Assembly (NCBI GenBank): GCA_001829005.1
Contig: MIAG01000001.1
Coordinates: 124,001-188,000, forward strand
DNA from: Sphingobacteriia bacterium RIFOXYC2_FULL_35_18
Lineage (GTDB): Bacteria; Bacteroidota; Bacteroidia; Chitinophagales; Chitinophagaceae
Reading direction: 5' to 3'
Length of the DNA: 64,000 nt
Shown: positions 11,794 through 20,793 of the stretch, one piece after another
How the letters are laid out: each line of letters opens with the position of its first letter
Position numbering within the stretch: position 1 is the stretch's first letter
Made by a program: the position numbers and the translations under genes
Notes under the pieces: model-generated
Told to the model about the DNA's origin: nothing
Database searches by the model: none
Seen by the model: only the letters and a program-made list of their open reading frames with translations

Positions 11794-12465
11794 ATGTTAA
11801 ACCCCAAAACACTTCAATTCTTAACTAAATTAAAAAAGAATAATTCTAGAGAATGGTTTAATCTGCATCGTGCTGACTATGAAGCAGCCAAAGAAAATTT
11901 TATTGAATTAGTTAATCAGATCTTAGCTAATACCAGCCAATTTGATCAAGAGCTTAGCTTACTAACCTATAAGGATTGTATTTTCAGAATTAATCGTGAT
12001 GTACGATTCAGTAAAAATAAAGACCCGTATAAAAATAATATGGCTGCATATTTTGTTAAGGGAGGTAAAAAGTCTTGGCTAGCAGGTTATTATTTTCATT
12101 GTGAACCAGGGGGTAAAAGCTTTATAGGGGGTGGATTGTATGGTGGCGAGCCGGATCAAATTAAAAAAGTAAGACAAGAGATTGATTATAATTGGGAGGA
12201 GTTTAAAGGCATTTTAGAAAATAAAACATTTAAGAAAATATTTGAAGACCTATCAAGAGAAGAGGGCATGTCTTTAATAAGGGAGCCCAAGGGATACGAA
12301 AAAGACAACCCAGCAATCGATTATATTAAACTGAAAAACTTTATTGTTTCTGTTCCAGTATCGGATGAAGAATTAACGGATAAAAAATTGATCAAAAAAA
12401 TTATTACTTGTTTTGCAACCATGCAACCCTTGTTACAGTTCTTAAATAGAGCGATAGAAGATTAA
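11794..12465 (+). CDS. DUF2461 (TIGR02453) family protein
   Basis: This 223-residue cytoplasmic protein belongs to the widespread DUF2461 family of unknown function. The N-terminal pattern FLTKLKKNNSREWFNLHRADYE and the later RINRDVRFSKNKDPYKNN and GGGLYGG segments are its hallmarks. The ATG follows the ligA stop by two bases, so it is almost certainly co-transcribed with ligA. I assign no biochemical role. Confidence 0.85.
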   Translation: MLNPKTLQFLTKLKKNNSREWFNLHRADYEAAKENFIELVNQILANTSQFDQELSLLTYKDCIFRINRDVRFSKNKDPYKNNMAAYFVKGGKKSWLAGYYFHCEPGGKSFIGGGLYGGEPDQIKKVRQEIDYNWEEFKGILENKTFKKIFEDLSREEGMSLIREPKGYEKDNPAIDYIKLKNFIVSVPVSDEELTDKKLIKKIITCFATMQPLLQFLNRAIED

Positions 12466-12490
12466 GTGGGCAAAAATTTACCCACTATTG

Positions 12491-13396
12491 TTACATGGTT
12501 GGCGTTGTTAAGATTTGATATCCTGCTAAAACAATGGTTTGATTATTTGGTACAATCCTTGAAACTGATATTTTTATTGGTTTATTATCCAAACTACCTT
12601 CAAAAGCTAAAATAGCTCTGAGTGGATTACCAGGAATACCCAATGGACCTGCGTTCATCATACTAAACATTGGAAAATTGCCATGTTTAAATGGTAGGGC
12701 TAGATTTGTTACCCAACATGTCAAATCAAATTTTTCACCCTTATCTTGACCAGCTATTTTAAAGGCCATACAATCATAGCCAGCAATTTTTCTTTTGAGT
12801 TTTAAGGGTGTCACTTTTATTTGGGCTTTACTCGTTGGGCGAATCATATATTGTTGAAGATTGCTGATTAAAGCAATCTTCCCCTCTTCCTTAGAAGTAA
12901 TATAAAAAGTACTTTTTCCTGATTGCTCAATAATCCATGCATCAAGTGTGCCATCTTCGTGTTGCATTTGTTCTGCAAGCTTTCCTGCTTTAGATAATCC
13001 AGCTTGATCAATTAGCATTTGACTACCTTCTTTGTTGATGGCATAATCAAAAATTGCCTTAATAGGTGTTTCGGCATCATAGGCTTCAATATTAAGACTA
13101 ATTGAAAATGCAGCTTTAAACTGACTGCTCTTTTCATTTTTTGATAAAGCCGACTTCACTGAATTATTATTACTAGAATATTCAGGAGCTGCCATTTTTG
13201 AACTATTACAAAACATATCAATTGTTTGCTTTTTAATGGCTTCTAATTGATCCAATGTTTGTTTATCAGCGCCATTTTTTTTGGCATTGGCAATCTCTAC
13301 ATTGAACTGTCTTTTTAAAGAGTCGCAATTGAAGTTTTGTGCTTTAGCATATAAAATAGACGATAGTAGAAGAAGTAAGCTTAATACATTTTTCAT
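12491..13396 (-). CDS. Secreted DUF4412-like protein
   Basis: This 301-residue protein has a signal peptide (MKNVLSLLLLLSSILYAKAQ) predicted to be cleaved after AKA. The mature part resembles DUF4412-type periplasmic or outer-membrane proteins: a C-terminal half (about 105-300) with repeated beta-strand pattern and the stretch IAGYDCMAFKI. The function is unknown. It follows the preceding gene by three bases, so the pair probably forms one operon with the OmpA-like gene upstream. Confidence 0.65.
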   Translation of the reverse strand: MKNVLSLLLLLSSILYAKAQNFNCDSLKRQFNVEIANAKKNGADKQTLDQLEAIKKQTIDMFCNSSKMAAPEYSSNNNSVKSALSKNEKSSQFKAAFSISLNIEAYDAETPIKAIFDYAINKEGSQMLIDQAGLSKAGKLAEQMQHEDGTLDAWIIEQSGKSTFYITSKEEGKIALISNLQQYMIRPTSKAQIKVTPLKLKRKIAGYDCMAFKIAGQDKGEKFDLTCWVTNLALPFKHGNFPMFSMMNAGPLGIPGNPLRAILAFEGSLDNKPIKISVSRIVPNNQTIVLAGYQILTTPTM

Positions 13397-13399
13397 ATA

Positions 13400-14638
13400 C
13401 TAGTTGATTGCAATGATGTCAAAATAAATTTTCCAGTAGTCAACGCCGTTTTTACTAATGATGTAGCTATTGGCGCCATTTTTCAGGTCTTTTAGAAAAA
13501 TATTTCTGGAATTATCGGTTGAACTGATTATTGCAAAATTATTTTGAGTTGAATAATTACCAGCTGGTCCTGCAACTAAATTTCCTTCATATAAACCTCC
13601 AATTATAAACAGTTTCGACGTTTCAAAATTTGCTCTTGGAATAGTAAAGATGGATGAACTATTGGCAACTGGTCTTCTTTCGTTGGGGCCCCAATATGTG
13701 AAGTGTGCGTATGAGTCACCAGAGATTTTAATTGGGCTATCAAAAATAGTCAAGTTAGTGATAACAGATGACTGATGCTTAACTGTTGCATTTAAAGTGC
13801 CATAGTATTCCCCTTTATTAGTCATGCTTAAATTAAGATTCTTAAAACCAGCTTCATCAGCATTGTCAATCCTCAGGTTTTCAATAAGGGTTATGGTTAA
13901 TCTGAAAGAAGTACTTGTTCTAAGTGGGTTTAATAAGTTTTCATCATTAGGTTCAAGAATATCCTTAAAAATGTCCTCATACATTTTAGTTTTAGTTGGA
14001 CTAACTTGTAATGATTGGGTAGGCTGAAATTTTGATATAATGCTATTGGCCGACTTAGCATTAATTCCAGTATTTGTTCCTGCTGCGGCAGTAAAAATAA
14101 CGCTATCTATATTAACTGCGATTTTATCAAAGTCTTCTAAACTACCTGAAACAGGAAAAATTCGGGGAGATTTGTTATCTATTGTCCAACTTAAATTAGT
14201 ATGTTTTTCAACTACAGCTAATTTAGTACTATCAAATGGTAATTTATAAAACGCTAAATAAACCCTCTTTGCTCTTCCTTTTTTTCTACCTCCTTCTATA
14301 ATATCAGAAAGTCTAATCGAAGGCAATGCAATTACATAACGAAGCTTAGCAGGATCATATGTCTTAAAATCAAAACTACCTACATTGTTTACATATACCC
14401 CATTTTCCATATCAAAACTAATGGGCTTAGTTGGTCTTGGAATCACACTAAACGGATCAATCATTTTTAAGGTATTTGCTTCGGGTGTAGCAAAAATTAA
14501 TTCTCTTGCTATTCTAGGTAAGCCTTGATTTGGTCCAGAAGAAACTGTTAAGTTATTCACCCATTTAGTATGTAGTCTAAATTGGGCAAAACTGGTAACT
14601 AATATTAACTGACATATAATCGTAACAACTATTTTCAT
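13400..14638 (-). CDS. Secreted protein of unknown function
   Basis: I do not recognise this 412-residue protein. It has a clear signal peptide (MKIVVTIICQLILVTSFAQ) and a mature part rich in beta-type sequence, Ser/Thr and Asn, with only one other cysteine, inside the signal region. There is no lipobox and no type IX sorting domain that I can see. It sits between the OmpA-like and DUF4412-like genes with 10- and 3-base gaps, so the three probably act together at the envelope. Confidence 0.75.
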   Translation of the reverse strand: MKIVVTIICQLILVTSFAQFRLHTKWVNNLTVSSGPNQGLPRIARELIFATPEANTLKMIDPFSVIPRPTKPISFDMENGVYVNNVGSFDFKTYDPAKLRYVIALPSIRLSDIIEGGRKKGRAKRVYLAFYKLPFDSTKLAVVEKHTNLSWTIDNKSPRIFPVSGSLEDFDKIAVNIDSVIFTAAAGTNTGINAKSANSIISKFQPTQSLQVSPTKTKMYEDIFKDILEPNDENLLNPLRTSTSFRLTITLIENLRIDNADEAGFKNLNLSMTNKGEYYGTLNATVKHQSSVITNLTIFDSPIKISGDSYAHFTYWGPNERRPVANSSSIFTIPRANFETSKLFIIGGLYEGNLVAGPAGNYSTQNNFAIISSTDNSRNIFLKDLKNGANSYIISKNGVDYWKIYFDIIAIN

Positions 14639-14648
14639 AAATACATTT

Positions 14649-15995
14649 TTAAAGTTTAATAAATTCTACTCTTCTATTGGCTGCTTTTTCTTCAGGTGTT
14701 TTATTGGTATTCAAAGCTTCTGAAGACCCTTTACCATCAGTGATAATTCTGGTTTCATCTATACCAAAGCCATATACAAATCTCATTTTAACAGCTTCTG
14801 CTCGCTTAACAGAGAGTGTTTGGTTTGCAGCAGGATTACCATCACTGTCAGTATGACCAATGATTTTAATTTTAAGTCCAGGATTATCGATTAAGATTTT
14901 ACCTATATCCGCAATAATCGCATTACTCTCAGGTTTAATTTTATCACTATTGGTGTCGAACAAAATTTCGGTTGTACTGAATTTCCCTTCAGTAAGTAAT
15001 TTGCTTCTGGTATCTGGAGCAGCAATGGAATATTTGATATTATTGATAAACACAGAACATTCATTAAAAAAGTTTCTACAAATAGACATTTGATATTGAC
15101 CATCATTTTCGGTAAAGAATCGTGGTATATCTACTAACTTATCTTCATTTGCATAAACCCTTAACCGACCTTTCTGTCTCCAAATAGATACTTTTACAAA
15201 ACGATTGTCTGCCACATCCCATTGAGGCATTTTAATTTGATTGTCAAAAGAAACACCATTTGTATTTGAACTAATTACACTTACAGAGGCTTCGGCTGCT
15301 CCTGGATGTAAGAATAAAGCAGAAGTACCGGCACTAAAAAAGTTTTGTTTTAATAAATCCTCTTTAACAGTAGAAAATATAAGTCCCAAACCACTGTAAT
15401 TATTACTTGGATCATTTTGAATACCAGCATTAAATTCTAAGGTGAAATTTTCAGGCAAGGTTTTAATGGCATCAAATAAGAAGTTGCCATTCTTTGTCAG
15501 GTTCAACCATTTGCCTTCTTTACCATTGATAGTGACAATTTCACCACTTGCGTTAGTGTTAATATCAGCTGGGAAATCCCCAATCTCAACTCTTGAAAAA
15601 TCATCAAAATAAAGGGTCTTTTCACCTGCAACAAAATCATATTTACCTACTGCATTTCCGGCAAAAGCACCATTTGCTACTCCTCTATTAATATCCGCTT
15701 CAGCTTGCTCGGTTTTTTTATTTTGCTCATTACCGCTCTTTTTTTCGTCTTTAGAAGCATCAGTCTTTTTTTTCTTTTTAAACCATGCCCCAGACAATAA
15801 GCTATCCACTGCAGCATCAGCTTTGTCGCCTACTTTATTGCCAATTTTATCGCCTGTATTTTCGACCCTTTGCTCAGAAGTAGCCTTCGTTTTCTCTTTT
15901 ATTCGTTGAAAAATAGACTTCTTCTCTTCTTGAGAATAGGCAAATAATTGAATCCCAAGAAAAAATAAGGTTGTTAAAAGTTTTAAATGGCTCAT
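14649..15995 (-). CDS. OmpA-family outer membrane/peptidoglycan-binding protein
   Basis: An envelope protein of 448 residues with a signal peptide (MSHLKLLTTLFFLGIQLFAYSQ). It has a charged Lys-rich linker (about 20-105), a central domain resembling a LamG/concanavalin-type beta sandwich (about 120-330), and a C-terminal OmpA domain (about 335-448). The OmpA domain carries the peptidoglycan-binding pattern IIGHTDSDG and NRRVEFIKL. It should anchor the envelope to the cell wall. The frame begins earlier at a TTG (16037), but the ATG at 15995 places the signal peptide correctly. It heads a three-gene operon and is divergent from the sigma factor gene. Confidence 0.85.
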   Translation of the reverse strand: MSHLKLLTTLFFLGIQLFAYSQEEKKSIFQRIKEKTKATSEQRVENTGDKIGNKVGDKADAAVDSLLSGAWFKKKKKTDASKDEKKSGNEQNKKTEQAEADINRGVANGAFAGNAVGKYDFVAGEKTLYFDDFSRVEIGDFPADINTNASGEIVTINGKEGKWLNLTKNGNFLFDAIKTLPENFTLEFNAGIQNDPSNNYSGLGLIFSTVKEDLLKQNFFSAGTSALFLHPGAAEASVSVISSNTNGVSFDNQIKMPQWDVADNRFVKVSIWRQKGRLRVYANEDKLVDIPRFFTENDGQYQMSICRNFFNECSVFINNIKYSIAAPDTRSKLLTEGKFSTTEILFDTNSDKIKPESNAIIADIGKILIDNPGLKIKIIGHTDSDGNPAANQTLSVKRAEAVKMRFVYGFGIDETRIITDGKGSSEALNTNKTPEEKAANRRVEFIKL

Positions 15996-16105
15996 TTTGA
16001 ATGACTTTAATATTTGAATACAATGATTAGTACTCAATAGAAAAAAAAGTAAACAAGAAAGTCAATTTTTATTTTTGGATTTACTTTTAAAGGATATTTA
16101 CACTA

Positions 16106-16648
16106 ATGATGAGTGATGATTTAATTCAAGCGGAATTATCCTTAGAGAATTATAAGGTTCTTGAGCAGGTTTATAGGGATAATAAAGGTGTTTTTGTAGC
16201 TTTTGCCAAAAAATACAATCTGCCAGATGAAGATATAATTGATATTTATCAGGATGCAATTGTTGCTTTGGTTGAACATGCAAAAAAAGGGAAATTATCA
16301 GAGCTAAATTGCGCTATATCCACCTATTTAATTGGAATAGGAAAGTTTATGCTATTAAAGCATTTAAAAAAGAAAAAGATAATGTTCGTACCGTTTGATA
16401 TTGAGATTAGTGTAGAATGGGATGATTTGGAACATGTTCAAAAAGAACAACAAGTTCATTTATTACAAATTTATTTTTTAAAACTAGGGAGCCATTGTCA
16501 AAAAATTCTTGAACTGTTTTATTATCAAGAAAAAAAACTAGGTGACATTGTGAATGCACTTGGTTATGACAATAAAGATGTAGTAAAAAGTCAAAAATCA
16601 AGGTGTATTAAACAATTGAGAGAATTAATTGAAACCAATCATGGATAA
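16106..16648 (+). CDS. ECF-like sigma-70 family RNA polymerase sigma factor
   Basis: A 180-residue alternative sigma factor. Region 2 covers about 20-95 (IDIYQDAIVALVEHAKKGK, then the basic helix KFMLLKHLKKKK). Region 4 covers about 125-178, with the helix-turn-helix KLGDIVNALGYDNKDVVKSQKSRCIKQL. Two adjacent ATGs (16106 and 16109) could start it. The stop overlaps the next gene's ATG by eight bases, as is usual for a sigma/anti-sigma pair. The region 2 sequence is divergent from classical SigW/RpoE members. Targets are unknown. Confidence 0.85.
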   Translation: MMSDDLIQAELSLENYKVLEQVYRDNKGVFVAFAKKYNLPDEDIIDIYQDAIVALVEHAKKGKLSELNCAISTYLIGIGKFMLLKHLKKKKIMFVPFDIEISVEWDDLEHVQKEQQVHLLQIYFLKLGSHCQKILELFYYQEKKLGDIVNALGYDNKDVVKSQKSRCIKQLRELIETNHG

Positions 16649-17360
16649 AGAAAGATTGCTAAATGGTTATTTTGACAATACACTAACGGCAAGTGAATTA
16701 ATGGCATTCAATGAATTATTGAATAATGATGAACATTTTGCTGAAGAGCTTGCATTTAGGAAAAATTTAAAGAATAGCATACATATTAACGAAAGAGCCC
16801 GAATAAAAGCCACTGTCAAACAATTTGAAAAAGCTACTATAAAACCATCCCTACAGAGAAAGTATTTTACTTGGATAGCTGCTGCAATTACCATCACATT
16901 TACGCTTATTGCAGTTTATCAGTATACTCAAAATCCGAAGCCTTCAGTATTATTTCAAGAATTTTATACTGAATATCCGAATATTATTTCCCCTTCAGAA
17001 AGAAGCAAGAACGATAAAGATTCTTTAATACAAATTGCTTTTGCAGCTTACGACCGGCAGGAATTTAAAGAAGCCATAAAACATTTAATAATTCTTCAAG
17101 AACAACAAAAAACAAACTATTCTTCTTTATATATAGGCATTTGTAATATAGAATTGAAAAATAGTGTTGCCGCCATAGAAACATTACAAAAAGCCGTTGC
17201 ACTCAATAATACTTATTCCTTAACTGCTAAATGGTACTTAGCATTAGCTTATTTACAAAATAACCAACCTGATTTAGCGCTTGAAATAGTTAAAGATTTC
17301 AATAAATTAGAAGAACCCTTTAAACAAGAAGCCGAAAGACTGTACAAGAAATTAAAATAA
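16641..17360 (+). CDS. Anti-sigma-like membrane protein with C-terminal TPR repeats
   Basis: A 239-residue single-pass membrane protein. The N-terminal cytoplasmic part (1-73) is short, acidic and helical (LNGYFDNTLTASELMAFNELL), like the sigma-binding segment of many Bacteroidota anti-sigma proteins. One transmembrane helix spans about 75-94. The periplasmic part carries two or three TPR units (about 130-235, with AIKHLIILQEQ and ALAYLQNNQPDLALEIVK). The start at 16641 (MDKERLL) is preferred over a codon 12 bases upstream. It overlaps the sigma gene and ends three bases from the convergent CHAT gene. The anti-sigma role is inferred from position and layout. Confidence 0.75.
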   Translation: MDKERLLNGYFDNTLTASELMAFNELLNNDEHFAEELAFRKNLKNSIHINERARIKATVKQFEKATIKPSLQRKYFTWIAAAITITFTLIAVYQYTQNPKPSVLFQEFYTEYPNIISPSERSKNDKDSLIQIAFAAYDRQEFKEAIKHLIILQEQQKTNYSSLYIGICNIELKNSVAAIETLQKAVALNNTYSLTAKWYLALAYLQNNQPDLALEIVKDFNKLEEPFKQEAERLYKKLK

Positions 17361-17363
17361 ATA

Positions 17364-20207
17364 TTAGTTATTCTTTTTTCTATTAAAAAAGACAACGATA
17401 CTAACTAACAAAATGCCTATTGTAAAAATCGAATACATCATCCATGGGGTTGCCTCTACAATATGATTATTATTACCAATTAAAATAAATCCACTCCAAA
17501 AATAAGGATGTCGTTTTAGGGGATTAGCTTTGATAAAATGCTGCTTTGCATTAGCTAAAGCAACATGTTTACTTAGCCCTTTTTTTAATTCTTCATAAAA
17601 TAAGAGCATGATTTCTGAAGTTTCTTTATCGGGCACTTGCCACAAACTAACTACAGTACTTTTTACACCAGCATAAGTAAATGCCCTAGATAAACTCATT
17701 ATTCCCTCGCCTTCAACAAGTTTCCCTGCGCCAGTATTACATGCACTTAATACTACCATCTCTGCAGGAATTGCCTTGGTATATAATTCATTAAAATACA
17801 TTGGCTGTGCATTGGCAAATAACAAATATGATTGATTAAAATCATTATCGTATAACACAGAATGCATAGAGCAATGTAGAACACTGTAAGATTTATTTTG
17901 GATCAGAAAATTATTTTTGGTGGCATGCTGGCCTATAAATGCTCTTCCATCAAATAAATTAACAATTGAAGTAGCTTCAGTTTTAGCATAGGGCAGACTC
18001 GGAAATTGTGTATTATTATAAATAGTATTTTCATAAACAGGCGCAAACGTTGCAAGTTTAACAGAAGAATTAGTTTGCGTTTGTTTATTGTGCAAGTACC
18101 AAAGTGCAATAGATGCGTTATAGGTAATATTGGTTTGCGCTACAAAGTAGTCATTTGAGTAAGGATTTTGTAAACTTTCAAATGGCAAATAATTTAAAAA
18201 ATTATCGGGGATAATGGTTAAATTTTTTGAGGATACGTTTTTAAGTAATAATTGATATAATTCTTTTGAAGACGAACCAATTTGCTTGTTTGGCTTCTTG
18301 AGTGTATTTACGAATTGACTAACTTGTTGCTCAATTGGTAATTTTTCTCCTAAAAATGCTATTTTAATATTGTCATGAGTAATATAAGCTTTATATACAT
18401 GATTATACGTAACATAATACTTAAGTATAGCCTCGTCTTTAGGTAATAATTGCATCACATTGGCAATAGAATAATCGTTTAAAGTTAATTCAACAAACCC
18501 CTTTTTTAAAGTTTGGATTTTTTTGTTTAATGCATTCAACTGAGTTTCAATTGATTTCAATTTGTCTGCATAATTTTTTTGCTTACCGTTTTTAACTTGT
18601 TCAGAAACCCAGAATTCTTTTTGTTGTTGTAAAACGTCTAAATCAATTTTTAGCATACCAATAGGAGTATTAGACTGCAACAATTTCTGCTCAAACTCCT
18701 TTGCAAGATGAATAGAAGAATTAGCTTCTATGGTAGAAATCATTTTAATGATATAAGCAGGATCATTTTTGTACTTTTCAAGTGCAATAAAAAAATATGA
18801 TTCAACTATTTTTTTATGCAAATTATTCAGCGTGGGCGTAAAGGCACCCTTTCTATAGAATTCATTAAATAAAACAGATGCTAATTTTGTTAGTTTCTCA
18901 GATTTTTGAATAAAAGATTGTTGGCGAGTTTTCTTGAACGCGTCATTATAAATGAGTGCAGAACTAATAAAAATATTGACATATCTATTATTATTCAGAT
19001 CAAGCAATTTTTGTTCATCTACCTCTAGCAATGGTATTTTTTTCCCGAGTTGAATCTCAATTAAAGTATTGATATTCATTTCCATAATTGCAATTGCTGA
19101 GTCGTGCATTGCAAGACTAGATAGATTCATGGCTTTCATAGTCTCCAATCCAAATTTACTCATGCTAGTAGGTGGGAATTCAAATGCTTGCAAGGATGCA
19201 TTTACATGATAGATAGCTTGTTTATACTCTTTCATTTCTCTATACTGATTGGCTAATTTAGAATGAGCCAAAACCATACTAAAAGGATCTTCATATTTGA
19301 TGGCTTCAGCTAAATACATTTTACCTAGCCGAACACCTTCATTATGATTATCGGAATAATAATTATAGTAATCACATAAAAGAGTAATGCAAGACAAGTA
19401 ATAGTTTATATCTGCAAGTTTTTCATTTGGGGGAGAAAGTTGAATTTCGTTTTTGATTTGTTGAACAATTTTATTAGCCAAAACAAGATCTTCATTTACT
19501 ATAGCTACATTCACCTGCATTTTACGATACACCCTTTTTGCGTAATAATATTCTGGTGTATTAGATGGCTTAATAAATTGTGCTTTATAAAATGTATTAA
19601 ACTTTTGAAAAGTCGTTTTAATACCTAAATTATCTTCATATTCACCATAGTAATAAAAGAGATTATTATAAGCAGCTATATAATCCATCAGTTTAATTTT
19701 ATCAAAATTTGATTCCATTAAATCAATGGCTTTTTCAACGCTAGTAATGTCTTTTTTTTGATTACCCATACTAGAATGATTAAATGAAATTTCAGTGTAT
19801 AGGCGTGCTTGCAATGGGATATCTCTTTTTAAAACAGATCCATATTTTTGGTTAATTTCTTCATATACATCTAATGATTCATTGTATTGTTGATTAGCTG
19901 CTAATACAATGCCATAAGTCATCATAGTAACTGCTTGAAGTGAATCACTAATATTTTTATAAAAGGGTAACTGACGTATCTTTAGAAAGCTTGAGATTAC
20001 TTTTTCATACTCTTCTTTCACTTTGAGTGTTTGAAGCTGTTCTATATATTTTGGGAATAATTGATTGAGTGATTTTAGGTCGTTCTTTTGACTATAGAAT
20101 GAGAGCTGAGAAATAATTGAATTTTCTGCAATTGGTGAATCCACTTTTCTCTGTGCACTAGCACTTAGAACAAATAGTATGAATAAACAAACAGCTAGAC
20201 TTCGCAT
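17364..20207 (-). CDS. TPR-CHAT domain protease, apparently periplasmic and membrane-anchored
   Basis: A 947-residue protein with a signal peptide (MRSLAVCLFILFVLSASAQ), a long TPR region (about 40-500), a coiled segment (about 505-575), a CHAT caspase-like peptidase domain (about 640-915) and a C-terminal transmembrane helix (about 920-941) ending in RKKNN. The CHAT dyad is intact: His782 in LHCSMHS and Cys823 in LSACNTGAG, followed by GEGIMSLSRAF and SLWQVPD. The layout puts the TPRs and peptidase in the periplasm with a short basic cytoplasmic tail. A weak TATTTATA box ends four bases before the ATG. The gene converges on the sigma/anti-sigma pair, so proteolysis of that anti-sigma is a plausible but unproven role. 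Confidence 0.88.
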   Translation of the reverse strand: MRSLAVCLFILFVLSASAQRKVDSPIAENSIISQLSFYSQKNDLKSLNQLFPKYIEQLQTLKVKEEYEKVISSFLKIRQLPFYKNISDSLQAVTMMTYGIVLAANQQYNESLDVYEEINQKYGSVLKRDIPLQARLYTEISFNHSSMGNQKKDITSVEKAIDLMESNFDKIKLMDYIAAYNNLFYYYGEYEDNLGIKTTFQKFNTFYKAQFIKPSNTPEYYYAKRVYRKMQVNVAIVNEDLVLANKIVQQIKNEIQLSPPNEKLADINYYLSCITLLCDYYNYYSDNHNEGVRLGKMYLAEAIKYEDPFSMVLAHSKLANQYREMKEYKQAIYHVNASLQAFEFPPTSMSKFGLETMKAMNLSSLAMHDSAIAIMEMNINTLIEIQLGKKIPLLEVDEQKLLDLNNNRYVNIFISSALIYNDAFKKTRQQSFIQKSEKLTKLASVLFNEFYRKGAFTPTLNNLHKKIVESYFFIALEKYKNDPAYIIKMISTIEANSSIHLAKEFEQKLLQSNTPIGMLKIDLDVLQQQKEFWVSEQVKNGKQKNYADKLKSIETQLNALNKKIQTLKKGFVELTLNDYSIANVMQLLPKDEAILKYYVTYNHVYKAYITHDNIKIAFLGEKLPIEQQVSQFVNTLKKPNKQIGSSSKELYQLLLKNVSSKNLTIIPDNFLNYLPFESLQNPYSNDYFVAQTNITYNASIALWYLHNKQTQTNSSVKLATFAPVYENTIYNNTQFPSLPYAKTEATSIVNLFDGRAFIGQHATKNNFLIQNKSYSVLHCSMHSVLYDNDFNQSYLLFANAQPMYFNELYTKAIPAEMVVLSACNTGAGKLVEGEGIMSLSRAFTYAGVKSTVVSLWQVPDKETSEIMLLFYEELKKGLSKHVALANAKQHFIKANPLKRHPYFWSGFILIGNNNHIVEATPWMMYSIFTIGILLVSIVVFFNRKKNN

Positions 20208-20275
20208 CTTTTATAAATAAATTGTTGGCTATACAATTTACAATAAAGATTAATATGAAATTGTTTGTAAATAAA

Positions 20276-20761
20276 TCAATTTAGTTTTCGTTGATATGAA
20301 CGAACAGCATAACTATTTACTTTTTTAACCTTCAATTGTTCATTTTTTACGCTTACTTGTATATACTCTTTAAATAAACCTTTGGAATCGTTAAATCCAA
20401 TCATGCAATCCAATCCAGACTTTCCAGGCTTGATTGAGACTGCTGGCATTGTATTAAAATTAGGAATCTGTATTATCTCAGTGGATCGAATTTCTTTGTA
20501 CTGAACATTAACTTTGTAATTAAATGTTTTAGTCGTTTCATAAATATTTACAGCAAACTTCCAATTATTAAGATTGCCCATTCCATCATCAACTGGAACA
20601 GCATATACGGCAATTGGGTTTTTTTCAGGATTAGCTCTATCCTCTGAAATGCTTATTTGCTTTACGCTAATTGTATCAGTAGTAGACTTTAATTGATCGG
20701 ATTCAGTATTATTACAACAGACTAATACTAAGGATACAAAGAGATAAAAAATTGCTTTCAT
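20276..20761 (-). CDS. Small lipoprotein of unknown function
   Basis: A 161-residue protein with a lipoprotein-type signal (MKAIFYLFVSLVLVCCNNTESD, Cys15 or Cys16). I recognise no domain in the remainder, which is beta-rich. It sits between another lipoprotein gene and the CHAT gene on the same strand, with a 68-base gap before the latter, so membership of the CHAT unit is possible but unsupported. Confidence 0.65.
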   Translation of the reverse strand: MKAIFYLFVSLVLVCCNNTESDQLKSTTDTISVKQISISEDRANPEKNPIAVYAVPVDDGMGNLNNWKFAVNIYETTKTFNYKVNVQYKEIRSTEIIQIPNFNTMPAVSIKPGKSGLDCMIGFNDSKGLFKEYIQVSVKNEQLKVKKVNSYAVRSYQRKLN

Positions 20762-20793
20762 TGAAAAAATATTAAGACAATATATTCAATTAT

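Noticed and set aside
12466..12485. GTGGG/CCCAC hairpin between convergent genes
   Set aside because: Short five-base arms, ten-base loop and no T-run, so not a convincing terminator.
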